The notes under the pieces are model-generated. The model was not told where the DNA came from. It was given only the letters and a program-made list of their open reading frames with translations, and ran no database searches. A DNA stretch of 7,440 nt from Elusimicrobia bacterium RIFCSPLOWO2_01_FULL_59_12 (GTDB taxonomy: Bacteria; Elusimicrobiota; Elusimicrobia; 2-01-FULL-59-12), in contig MGUR01000076.1 in the NCBI GenBank assembly GCA_001800075.1, positions 48,898-56,337 on the forward strand, read 5' to 3'. Position numbers and translations under genes: made by a program. Positions 1 through 7,233 of the stretch are shown here, in pieces. The first letter of the stretch is position 1. Each line of letters opens with the position of its first letter.

Positions 1-1780
1 TACCCCGAGCCTGGCGATTATTCAAAAGTCGATAAAGACTTGTGGGACCCGATGATCTTTCAATCTGTATCCCCTCACCATTCAACATCGAAGCCTTCTG
101 ACAAAATTCTGTGTTATGCAGCAAAAAGACCGGAGTCTCGGGCTCGTCAGATAACGTCTCAATAGGAAGTCCCTCTGGACGGCAAAACTGTTCAGCGGCG
201 ATCCATGTTATATGCATCCCAGAATGGACAAGATCTTCCTCGTAAAGTTCGCGCATCGGGAAAAGCGAATCGTTAACAATAAAAATTCGGCTGCCACGAA
301 GGTCGCGTTCACGCAGGAATTGACGCAGCATTTCAAGCGCGTTGTACGAACGATAAGCGTAACCAGGCGAAGGATACACCCTCCCGGCTAGATGGCCCGT
401 GTCGTAAAAATTCCACAGGCCAAGCATAATTGCGTACGGTAGCAATAACAATTGCCCTCGCCTTGATTGAAAGGGTAACCGAAACACGAAAAAAAGACCG
501 CTTCCAAGAAGCGCCCAAAAAAATACAGCGAGGCGCTTATCCTCCCAATCCGTCGCAATCATAGCTGCAAGCGTAATGATTGCTGTGCCGATCAAGAACA
601 AGGGCCATCCGGCCCACCGTCTCCGACCGGGGGATGTCGCCAGAACACTCAGACTCAAGTTGAGCAACATAATCCACCAAAGTCCTCCGCCCAGAGGAGG
701 AAGATTCGTAAAGTGCCAGGAACCGGAATATTCTTTTGTCCAACGCCTCACTAAATCCGGAAAGAATGGCCCTGAAACAAAGTGCCAACCTCCTCTCAAC
801 TTATTTGTGAACGATGTTCCTGCCTGCACGGCATGGACGCTAACATCCTCCACGCGTCGCATTAGTAAATCTGGGCGAATGCTCATGGTTAGGATTATCA
901 GAATGATTGTACCGAGCAACAGACGATGGTGTTGAAGGACGACCCCGGTGGTTAAACGCGGGCGGCAATATAAGAGCACGAATAGGGACAACGGTAACGC
1001 GTACATGAAGGCGGTGTAATAAAACAACATCGAAAGAGCCAAGAGGCTCGATCCAGCCAACCAAATGTCGTTCCGTTGTCTCTCTAGCTGCAAGCACAGC
1101 AGAAATAGAAATGAATACATCAAGGCGGGGATAGAATACATGTAGGAAACGCTGGCTTGAATAAAAAAGCGGTTATACATCACGGCAGATGCAACGGTGG
1201 TGACGATAATTTGCCAGTGGAGTTTAGATCCAGTCAACGTCATGACGGCGAAAGATATGAGACCAGCTATGCATAGTTGGGGTCCCAGAACGGCGGACAA
1301 CGCTCCAAGCTTATGGAATCCTATTGCAGAGGCAGGCAGGTGAATCAAGAACATTAGAGGAAATTGGGGATACGAATATGTAGCGGCCGCAAACGTCATG
1401 GGATTATGCCCTTGCAGAAACCACCGGAGCCCTATATAGGTATAGGCGGCGTCGCAATCAATCCCAGCATGATTTAGATGAGCATGAAAGTAATACAGCC
1501 ATAAAACGGCCGACGACAGGGTGCAGAGAAGCAGCCAGCGAGCGGCAACATTAACCGTTCTCCAATGAAGGATTGGAAGAATTATGACCACCATCCACAG
1601 TGTCCATCCAAGTTTGGATGCCTGCGTTCCCATCGCAACGCCATGGATGCGGAGTGCTTCAGCGACGATGAAAGCTGAGACAGCGATTAGACTCAGCAAT
1701 CCCGAGGCCATGTCACGGATTCGACTCCCTAGTGCTGGCAAATCACGCAAAGTCTGAATCCTTTCAGTCACCGTCTTCAT
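1..1780 (-). CDS. Polytopic membrane glycosyltransferase-like protein (GT-C / GT39-like), C-terminus cut by window edge
   Basis: Reading the minus strand from ATG at 1780 gives 593 codons without a stop up to the left edge, so the gene is partial. AGGAG at 1786-1790, five bases before the ATG, supports this start. Seen: a short basic N-terminus, then about a dozen hydrophobic segments between residues 26 and 458 (for example 26-46, 58-72, 81-98, 165-182, 238-270, 286-302, 391-408, 416-434, 443-458), then a hydrophilic tail from about residue 465. After the third membrane segment comes a loop with GIDCDAAYTYIGLRWF (106-121). An acidic residue followed by an aromatic-rich stretch in an early external loop is typical of GT-C enzymes (PMT/ArnT/GT39 families), which take sugar from polyprenyl-phosphate donors. 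Inferred role: transfer of a lipid-linked sugar at the outer face of the cytoplasmic membrane. Substrate unknown. It could also be a non-catalytic membrane protein of a glycan cluster. Codon use is less GC-rich than in the right half of the window. Confidence 0.75.
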   Translation of the reverse strand, partial: MKTVTERIQTLRDLPALGSRIRDMASGLLSLIAVSAFIVAEALRIHGVAMGTQASKLGWTLWMVVIILPILHWRTVNVAARWLLLCTLSSAVLWLYYFHAHLNHAGIDCDAAYTYIGLRWFLQGHNPMTFAAATYSYPQFPLMFLIHLPASAIGFHKLGALSAVLGPQLCIAGLISFAVMTLTGSKLHWQIIVTTVASAVMYNRFFIQASVSYMYSIPALMYSFLFLLCLQLERQRNDIWLAGSSLLALSMLFYYTAFMYALPLSLFVLLYCRPRLTTGVVLQHHRLLLGTIILIILTMSIRPDLLMRRVEDVSVHAVQAGTSFTNKLRGGWHFVSGPFFPDLVRRWTKEYSGSWHFTNLPPLGGGLWWIMLLNLSLSVLATSPGRRRWAGWPLFLIGTAIITLAAMIATDWEDKRLAVFFWALLGSGLFFVFRLPFQSRRGQLLLLPYAIMLGLWNFYDTGHLAGRVYPSPGYAYRSYNALEMLRQFLRERDLRGSRIFIVNDSLFPMRELYEEDLVHSGMHITWIAAEQFCRPEGLPIETLSDEPETPVFLLHNTEFCQKASMLNGEGIQIERSSGPTSLYRLLNNRQARG

Positions 1781-1816
1781 GTGGACTCCTGCAGATTATT
1801 GTCGGGTATTCATCGT

Positions 1817-1906
1817 CTAGGCCAATCCTATGACGCCCAAATCGCCGCCGGGGAGAAAGGCTGCCATGGTATATTGTCCCAGTGAAAAAAGGACCGAACC
1901 CATCAT
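1817..1906 (-). CDS. Possible 29-residue small ORF ahead of the membrane glycosyltransferase
   Basis: An ATG at 1906 is preceded at nine bases by a perfect AGGAGG (1916-1921), the best Shine-Dalgarno noticed in the window. It opens a frame of 29 codons, beginning MMGSVLFSLGQY and ending DLGVIGLA, closed by TAG at 1817-1819. The peptide is mildly hydrophobic with no charged residue except one Asp, and I recognise no family. The stop lies 36 bases before the ATG of the membrane protein gene, so the two could be on one transcript and the small frame could act as a leader peptide or help translational coupling. Against it: short frames behind AGGAGG occur by chance, and the flanking sequence looks non-coding. 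The second ATG codon directly follows the first, so either could be used. Confidence 0.3.
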   Translation of the reverse strand: MMGSVLFSLGQYTMAAFLPGGDLGVIGLA

Positions 1907-2825
1907 CGACTTCGACCTCCTGATCGTTTGGGGCTGGACCCGTCTATTACACGATTGCAGATAAGACTGCCAGCCAGCGAAACTGGTTGCTCCTGACCAG
2001 AGACTGCCGTCCGCATCCAGCCAGGAACTGTTACGACAGGATACACGAAAGTGCCCTGCTCGTCCATGAATACAGCCTCAATTGCGAACTTTGCCATGAA
2101 AAGAAATTTGGATTACTTCTTCAACCGCATTAAAGAGCGAATAGCTGTCTGGCAGGTAGCAAAGGCAGAGCAGCCGCCTGCCATAGGCCATGGGAGGAAA
2201 CCCCTGCCATCGCAAGCAAGGGATATTTTTTTAATTATCGGTCTTGCCGCTGTCGTGCGCGGTATTTACTTCCGAGGTTTCGGCGAGCCTCTGCCCGGTC
2301 CGGAGATCAGCGGGACGGCCGATTTGCGTCGCTGGCGATGCGGCAATGCGGGGGACCTCAATGGCGCCTACGAGATCAGATCAATTTTGGAGATCCGCAG
2401 TCGTCCGGCGACCACCAGGTTCACGCAGGCGGGGGAAGCTCTCTCATTGCGCGCCGATTGAGAGATGACTCCGGCAAAACACTAACGGAGACAGGATTCC
2501 TGGCGCGGGATTTTCTCGAATATCAAGCCCATAACTTGCTGCCCGCTCGTCCTTTCTGCGCGGCCTGGCTCTTGGTACCGGACGCGATGAGTTCGAACAT
2601 AACCTTGATCGACGGTGAGCAGGTGCCGACAAAATCCCTGCCTGGAACGCTTACTCCTTCGGGCGACTGGTCTGTACGCATCGTCCAAATGCCGGGGTCA
2701 CGCATACAAAAACCGACCCTGCTCATCCGAGAACAACCGGATATCCGGGCAACCCCCTGGCAAACCTTCCAAGTCCAGTTCTATCAGCGCGAAGCCGCCC
2801 ACGCATCCCAATGATCGAACGTTTT
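1907..2825. other. About 0.9 kb without a recognisable gene
   Basis: Open frames occur on both strands but none looks convincing. The longest is a plus-strand frame 2338-2814 (158 codons) with no Shine-Dalgarno and no recognised motif. A GTG-started plus frame at 2051-2461 and a minus frame at 2097-1903 overlap each other on opposite strands and also match nothing I know. Long intergenic gaps are out of keeping with the rest of the window, where neighbours lie 7 to 121 bp apart, so the stretch may hold a decayed gene or an insertion remnant. One short minus-strand piece near 2698-2820 has weak similarity to PurL (see findings). No tRNA, terminal inverted repeat, transposase motif or repeat array was seen. 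Confidence 0.5.
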
Positions 2826-3569
2826 CTATCGACCATTTTGAGTGCCCTCATTGCGGAATTGTTGGGACCGACCTGAGATTTCACGCCGAATCATCCGTAA
2901 ACCTTTGAAAATTCTCATCGCAACCGCCGGTAAGTTTCTCCAATTGAAAAGGCTTTGACCCTGGCGACGAGCCCGATGCGCCACGGGCATTTCCCGGATC
3001 CGAAATCCCGCTAAATGGGCTTTCAGCATGAATTCGGACATGACGCAATGAGGAAGATCTTTTACTTGCGGCAGGACGGCCTTGATCACGTCGCGCCGGA
3101 TCACCTTGAATCCCGAATTGATATCGCGGAACCAGACGCCAAAAAGCATCCCAATAAGCACATTGTAAACGCGGGAAACCACCAGCCGGTAAAAAGGATC
3201 ATGCCGATGCTTTTTGTATCCACTGACGATATCGTATTGAAGGGCGACCTCAGAGAGGCTAAAGAAGTCACGCGGATCGTGCTGCCCATCGGAATCGCTG
3301 AAAAGGATCCAATCCGCGGACGACAGCGCCAGAGCGTCCCGAACGGCTTTTGTATAACCCTTGCGCTCACGGCTGCTGATGAGTTGGAAGGGAATCTCGG
3401 CTTTCAAATCCCGTAAAATTTCTCTTGTGCCGTCAGTGCTGCCGTCTTCCGCCACGATTAGAACCGCCTCATCCAATTTGGACACCAGCTCCGTATAAAA
3501 TTCCCGGAGCGTCGAAGCAATCGTTATCGCTTCATTGTAGACGGGCAGAATCACTGCGAATCGCGGCAT
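2826..3569 (-). CDS. Family 2 glycosyltransferase, polyprenyl-phosphate sugar synthase (DPM1)-like
   Basis: A 247-residue cytosolic enzyme of the GT-A fold. Seen in order: ILPVYNEA (7-14) at the N-terminal nucleotide-binding strand, EDGSTDGT (41-48), the metal-binding DSD within FSDSDGQHDP (90-99), DINSGFKVIRR (149-159) and a late HRARRQGQS (198-206). This combination is characteristic of GT2 enzymes related to dolichyl/undecaprenyl-phosphate mannosyl- or glucosyltransferases, which move a sugar from a nucleotide donor to a polyprenyl phosphate at the inner membrane face. No C-terminal membrane helices are present, as in the short DPM1-like forms; the basic C-terminal helix around 213-230 could rest on the membrane. 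Donor and acceptor cannot be told from sequence. No Shine-Dalgarno precedes the ATG; an AT-rich -10-like box ends nine bases upstream, so the message may be leaderless. It is transcribed away from the FAD gene and toward the membrane glycosyltransferase, which could use its product. Confidence 0.9.
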   Translation of the reverse strand: MPRFAVILPVYNEAITIASTLREFYTELVSKLDEAVLIVAEDGSTDGTREILRDLKAEIPFQLISSRERKGYTKAVRDALALSSADWILFSDSDGQHDPRDFFSLSEVALQYDIVSGYKKHRHDPFYRLVVSRVYNVLIGMLFGVWFRDINSGFKVIRRDVIKAVLPQVKDLPHCVMSEFMLKAHLAGFRIREMPVAHRARRQGQSLFNWRNLPAVAMRIFKGLRMIRREISGRSQQFRNEGTQNGR

Positions 3570-3577
3570 GACGTTTA

Positions 3578-3583
3578 TATAAT
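3578..3583 (+). promoter_or_regulatory. Probable -10 box for the FAD oxidoreductase gene
   Basis: The sequence is an exact TATAAT inside the 23-bp gap between the two divergent genes. The ATG at 3593 follows after nine bases (3584-3592), so transcription would begin within a few bases of the start codon, giving a leaderless or nearly leaderless mRNA. This agrees with the lack of a Shine-Dalgarno. The -35 region is weak: CTGCGA at 3554-3559, 18 bp upstream, matches TTGACA at three positions and lies inside the divergent gene. Confidence 0.5.
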
Positions 3584-3584
3584 A
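3579..3584 (-). promoter_or_regulatory. Possible -10 box for the GT2 gene, overlapping the divergent one
   Basis: On the minus strand the same AT-rich core reads TATTAT (five of six consensus positions), nine bases before the ATG at 3569; TATATA at 3576-3581 is an alternative six bases before it. Either position would place the transcription start at or next to the start codon. No good -35 element was found. The box overlaps the plus-strand TATAAT almost completely, so the two polymerases could not bind at once. Confidence 0.35.
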
Positions 3585-3592
3585 GCGCGAAA

Positions 3593-4909
3593 ATGGACTT
3601 CATGGATCCAGTAATCCACACAGGCATTTTGGGAGGCGGATGGACGGGCCTTCTTTTGGGGAACGAACTGCGCGAGCGCGGTGTGCCATTCCTCGTCCTT
3701 GAGCAAGAGGCGACTCCGGGAGGACTGGCGCGCACCGTGCGCTTCAAGGACGTAGCGGGTGACACGGGCCCGCACGCGCTTTACAGCCATGACCCCAAGG
3801 TTATGCGCTATTTGCGTTCCTTGCCGGTGCGATATGAAGTCCATCACCGGAAGGTCCGTGTCGTGCACCATGGGAACGACGGCCAGATTTACGAAGTCGA
3901 CTATCCCTTTGAAAATGGGATCGGGGGGCTCCCTCTGCCGCATCGAATCGACTGTTTGGAAGGCTATCTGGCGGCATCCGCTAACAAGCGGCGCTCATTT
4001 CGCAATCTTAGGGACTGGATCGACCATGGCCTAGGCTCCGGCATCGCCCGGCATTTCATGATCCCTTACAACAGAAAGATCTGGAACGCCCCGCTGCGCC
4101 AGATCTCCATGGACTTGGTAAAAAAGAAGATCGACCCGGCTCCTCTTCGAGCCGTCATTGAAGCAGCGTTCGGAAAACCTTCCATCGGGCGAAAGGTCCA
4201 ATCCGTCTTTCTTTACCCGAAAGGCGGCATTGGCAAACTCACGGAACTCCTGTCTCAGCGTATTCAGAGGTGGGTCCGGACATCCGAATCCGTATTAAAA
4301 GTCGAGCGTATCGACGGCGTATATGCGGTGACAACGAGTAAAAACACATACCGATTTCGACGTCTGATTTCCGCTATTCCCCTGAAAAAGTTCCTCAAGA
4401 TCCAGCCCTTCTCGCAGTTTCGCCGTTACAGCAGTCACTTCAAGCATAACGATACGATCTTCGTATCAGTGGCTTTGAAGAAAGGATGCCATTTCCGTCG
4501 GTTTGACGACTGCCACTGGCTTTTTTTCGCCGGGCCGGAAATCTTCTACCGGGTGAACATGATGCACGTTTTTTATCAGTCACGCAGACGCCACCTTGTA
4601 GCGGAGATTACGCACAAGGGGGACTTACGCCAGTGGCCACAGCGGCGAATTGAATCAAGGGTTCTGCGAGATCTGCGGCGTGCCGGGATCCTCGCACGCA
4701 TGTCGGATGTAGAAAGCTTAGTCAGCAAATTCGTTCCCTATACCTATCCGATTCCCACGGCCGGCCTGCACCGTGTTCTGAAACGACTCGATGCGGCCTT
4801 GGCGCGAAAGGGGATTTTTCTGGTCGGCCGTAGTGGACACTGGGACTATATCAACATGGACCAAGTGGTTTCCAAGGTATGGAATTTCATAGAACGTCAT
4901 CCCGCCTAG
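3593..4909 (+). CDS. FAD/NAD(P)-binding oxidoreductase of the UDP-galactopyranose mutase / protoporphyrinogen oxidase-like group
   Basis: A 438-residue flavoprotein. Seen: an N-terminal Rossmann dinucleotide-binding motif GILGGGWTGLLLG (11-23) ending in the acidic strand FLVLEQE (33-39), then TPGGLART (41-48); a middle region with YPFENGIGGLP (104-114), FRNLRDWIDHGLGSGIARHF (136-155) and MIPYNRKIWNAPL (156-168); YPKGGIGKL (208-216); and a C-terminal flavin-contact segment IFLVGRSGHWDYINMDQV (408-425). The YPFxN and IPYNRKxW signatures occur in a flavoprotein group found in glycan and lipid clusters, related to UDP-galactopyranose mutase, amine oxidases and HemY. The true substrate of that group is not something I can name. 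Heme synthesis is unlikely given the glycosyltransferase neighbours. The start at 3593 is chosen for the TATAAT box nine bases before it; a second in-frame ATG lies at 3602. No Shine-Dalgarno precedes either. A hairpin terminator follows the stop. Confidence 0.85.
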   Translation: MDFMDPVIHTGILGGGWTGLLLGNELRERGVPFLVLEQEATPGGLARTVRFKDVAGDTGPHALYSHDPKVMRYLRSLPVRYEVHHRKVRVVHHGNDGQIYEVDYPFENGIGGLPLPHRIDCLEGYLAASANKRRSFRNLRDWIDHGLGSGIARHFMIPYNRKIWNAPLRQISMDLVKKKIDPAPLRAVIEAAFGKPSIGRKVQSVFLYPKGGIGKLTELLSQRIQRWVRTSESVLKVERIDGVYAVTTSKNTYRFRRLISAIPLKKFLKIQPFSQFRRYSSHFKHNDTIFVSVALKKGCHFRRFDDCHWLFFAGPEIFYRVNMMHVFYQSRRRHLVAEITHKGDLRQWPQRRIESRVLRDLRRAGILARMSDVESLVSKFVPYTYPIPTAGLHRVLKRLDAALARKGIFLVGRSGHWDYINMDQVVSKVWNFIERHPA

Positions 4910-4962
4910 CAGGCCCCCCTGGCCCCTCCACTACCGTCTTCCCCCGGGGAATTTCATAAATA

Positions 4963-5012
4963 GCCTCCTGCCTGTTGGACCCGGCAGGAGAGGCGGTTGT
5001 TCAGTTTTATTT
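4963..5012 (+). terminator. Probable intrinsic terminator between convergent genes
   Basis: Arms 4965-4972 (CTCCTGCC) and 4983-4990 (GGCAGGAG) pair perfectly over eight bases around a ten-base loop, and two more pairs form beyond a two-base bulge (4963-4964 with 4993-4994). The hairpin is followed by a T-rich run at 4995-5012 containing TTTTATTT. It lies 54 bases after the FAD gene stop and suits termination of that plus-strand transcript. The T-rich tract on the other side (minus strand) is poor, so its use for the convergent RNase R gene is less sure. Confidence 0.65.
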
Positions 5013-5030
5013 CGGAGGCCGGGCGGGTTA

Positions 5031-7226
5031 TTAGAGTCTTCGGCGGTGTTTGCGGTCTTTGGGGTGATGGCCGCGGGCGCGGACATCTTTCGAGTGTTGA
5101 GGGGATGACGTTTCGGCGGGGAGGAGTTGGAAATCGAGCTGGCGTTTGAGCACGTTGGCGGCGGCGAGCTGGACGGTGACCTTTTGACCCATCGCGAACG
5201 CCTGGCCGCTGCGCCGACCGCGCAGGGTCATGCGGGCCTCGTCAAAGACGAAGTAATCTTTTCCGAGGTTCGTAATATGGACCAGGCCTTCGACAAAAAA
5301 CTCGTTCAGCTGAACAAAAAGGCCGAAATTCGTGACGCTGGAGATCACGCCCGTAAACGTTCCCCCCACGCGCGATTCCATCAGCCGGACCTTTTGAACG
5401 TCGAGATATTCCCGTTCCGCGTCGACCGCCGCGCGCTCGCGCCGGGACGTATGCCCGGCGATCGCCGTCAATTCTTTTTTCCAGTGAGCGTCCCGCGCCT
5501 GCGCGTGGAGGCCTTCTTTCAAGATCCGGTGGACGATCAAATCCGGGTAGCGCCGGATCGGGGAGGTGAAGTGCGTGTAGCACGCCGACGCCAGGCCGTA
5601 ATGGCCCTTGTTCACCGGCGAGTAGGCCGCCTGCTTGAGGCTGCGCAGGACCATCAGGTGCACCATCGCCTGGACCGGCGTTCCGGCGCTGGCCTGGATC
5701 ACCCGCTGGAGCACCAGGGGATGATGCGGGTCGATGTGCTTCGGCGTCTGAATCCCGAGAAGCTCCAGGGTCTTGTGCAGTTTTTCCAATTTGGCGGGGT
5801 CCGGTATTTCATGAATGCGGTAGAGAAACGGGTGGTGCCGCATCGAGCGGGCCACGCTTTCGTTCGCCAGGAGCATGAAGTCTTCGATCAGGCGGTGGCT
5901 TTCCAGGCGCTCGCGGCGGCGGATGTCGGTCGGGCGGCCGTCCAGGCCGGTGACGACGTCCGGTTCGGGAAAATCAAAGTCCAGCGATCCGCGTCCGAAC
6001 CGTTTCTCGCGCAACAGCCGGGCGAGCGCGCCCATCTCGCGCACGTCGGAGGCGATCTCCGGCGTGACGTTCGGGACGGCCTCGCCCTTGAGGACCGCTT
6101 CGACCTCTTCATAGGTGAAGCGCCGCGCGCTGCGGATCGCGCTCTCCACGATCCGCGCGGAGACGACCTGGCCGCGCGGGTCGATGTCCATGACGCAGGA
6201 GAGCGTCAGCCGGACGCGGTCCGGGCGCAGGCTGCAGAGATTGTCGGAGAGCGGGAACGGGAGCATCGGAAGGACGGTGCCGCTGAGATAGACGCTCGTC
6301 CCCCGGCGGTAGGCTTCCTGGTCGAGCGCGGAGCCTTCTTTCACGTACTGCGCCACGTCCGCGATATGCACGCCCAGGCGCCATCCGCCTTCGCCGGAGG
6401 CTGCGGCGGACGGGCCCGCCAGGCGCTCCAGGTGCACCGCGTCGTCAAAGTCCTTGGCGTCCGCGCCGTCGATCGTAAACACCCGCTGATTAAAAAAAGT
6501 CTCCCGCTGCGGCCAGGCGCTGTCCGGAACGTCCGCCCCACAGGCGTCCGCTTCCCGGATCACCTCCGGCTCAAAGGCGTCGGGCAGTTCGTGTTTGCGG
6601 ATCAGGCTTTGCAGGTCGACGCCCGGCGCGTCCCGCGGCCCCAGGACCTCCGTCAACACGCCTTGCGCGGCCTTCTGGGCCGACGCCCAGGTCTGGATGC
6701 GCGCGGTCACGATGTCCCCGACATGCGGCACAAAACTTTGGAGATCCGCCAGATGCACCATCGGGCCGTCGTCTTCCGGCATCACCACCGGCAGGTTCCC
6801 CATCCGCCGGAACGTTCCCACCACTGTCTGCCGGGCGTGCACCAGCACGTCCACGATTTCGCCGGCGCGCCGCACCGCTCCGGGCGCGGAGGTCACCCGC
6901 GCCCGGACCCGGTCTCCGCCCATCGCCAGCTTCAGGCCCGGGCCGGTGACCATGACATCGCCCGCCTTCGGGTCTTCCGATAAAACAAAGCCAAATGTTC
7001 CCTTGAGCTGGAGCACGCCTTCGACGTACGCCGCCGCGCCCGGGGTGGACGGCCGGTGTGGATGAGGCGGGTGTTGCCCGTGCGCAGCGGGATGCGACCG
7101 CGGCGCGTGGGAGCCTCCCGGGCGCGCGCCGGGTTTCTGCCTGCGAAAATGCCAGGGCCGGTTTCGGCTCATGACCCCATTGTAGTTTTTTCGGTGCCCA
7201 ATCCCCCCCTGCTGATATGTCATCAT
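5031..7226 (-). CDS. rnr: Ribonuclease R (RNB-family 3'-5' exoribonuclease)
   Basis: Hydrolytic exoribonuclease that degrades structured RNA from the 3' end in the cytoplasm. From the ATG at 7226 the protein is 731 residues, near the usual 700-800. In order: a basic Pro/His/Arg-rich N-terminal tail (about 20-63); cold-shock-like RNA-binding domains (about 66-200, with KGTFGFVLSED); the RNB catalytic domain, with the metal-binding aspartates in TIDGADAKDFDDAVHLE (D253, D259, D261, D262, aligning with E. coli D272, D278, D280, D281), GVHIADVAQYV, the TSVYLSGTVLPMLP strand carrying the conserved Tyr, and HFTSPIRRYPDL (552-562); an S1 domain (about 621-700, GVISSVTNFGLFVQL); and a basic C-terminal tail. 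The exosome-type PIN domain of Rrp44 is absent. ATG 7172 (residue 19) is a better start: TACAAT ends seven bases before it, and residues 1-18 look like translated promoter. Two tandem TAA codons end the gene. Confidence 0.95.
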   Translation of the reverse strand: MMTYQQGGIGHRKNYNGVMSRNRPWHFRRQKPGARPGGSHAPRSHPAAHGQHPPHPHRPSTPGAAAYVEGVLQLKGTFGFVLSEDPKAGDVMVTGPGLKLAMGGDRVRARVTSAPGAVRRAGEIVDVLVHARQTVVGTFRRMGNLPVVMPEDDGPMVHLADLQSFVPHVGDIVTARIQTWASAQKAAQGVLTEVLGPRDAPGVDLQSLIRKHELPDAFEPEVIREADACGADVPDSAWPQRETFFNQRVFTIDGADAKDFDDAVHLERLAGPSAAASGEGGWRLGVHIADVAQYVKEGSALDQEAYRRGTSVYLSGTVLPMLPFPLSDNLCSLRPDRVRLTLSCVMDIDPRGQVVSARIVESAIRSARRFTYEEVEAVLKGEAVPNVTPEIASDVREMGALARLLREKRFGRGSLDFDFPEPDVVTGLDGRPTDIRRRERLESHRLIEDFMLLANESVARSMRHHPFLYRIHEIPDPAKLEKLHKTLELLGIQTPKHIDPHHPLVLQRVIQASAGTPVQAMVHLMVLRSLKQAAYSPVNKGHYGLASACYTHFTSPIRRYPDLIVHRILKEGLHAQARDAHWKKELTAIAGHTSRRERAAVDAEREYLDVQKVRLMESRVGGTFTGVISSVTNFGLFVQLNEFFVEGLVHITNLGKDYFVFDEARMTLRGRRSGQAFAMGQKVTVQLAAANVLKRQLDFQLLPAETSSPQHSKDVRARGHHPKDRKHRRRL
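7179..7184 (-). promoter_or_regulatory. Possible -10 box for RNase R, implying a leaderless start at 7172
   Basis: TACAAT on the minus strand matches the -10 consensus at five of six positions. Six bases (GGGGTC) separate it from the in-frame ATG at 7172, which would place the first transcribed base on the start codon. The upstream ATG at 7226 has no Shine-Dalgarno and would put this box inside the coding region. No convincing -35 element lies 16-18 bp upstream. Confidence 0.4.
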
Positions 7227-7233
7227 CTGGGGG

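Noticed and set aside
1790..1900. Possible -10/-35 pairs upstream of the membrane protein (TTGGCC with an AATAAT-like box)
   Set aside because: Matches are partial and several equally weak alternatives exist in the same AT-rich stretch.
1983..2000. CTGGT / ACCAG inverted repeat around an eight-base loop
   Set aside because: Five-base stems are expected by chance and no T-run or known operator is attached.
1903..2097. 64-codon minus-strand frame whose TGA overlaps the ATG of the 29-codon frame
   Set aside because: The overlap looks like translational coupling, but there is no Shine-Dalgarno before its ATG and no similarity I recognise.
2338..2814. 158-codon plus-strand frame in the gap
   Set aside because: No ribosome-binding site, no recognised motif, and other frames of similar quality overlap it on the opposite strand. 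Kept only as part of the gap description.
4881..4958. GGAATTTCATA occurring twice around the end of the FAD gene
   Set aside because: Two copies of an 11-mer 56 bp apart, with no third copy or mobile-element context, are not evidence of an attachment site.
5127..6983. 618-codon plus-strand open frame opposite RNase R
   Set aside because: It is a mirror of the GC-rich RNase R codons; its residues (rich in Arg, Val, His, Asp) match no family, whereas the minus strand encodes an intact nuclease with all catalytic residues.
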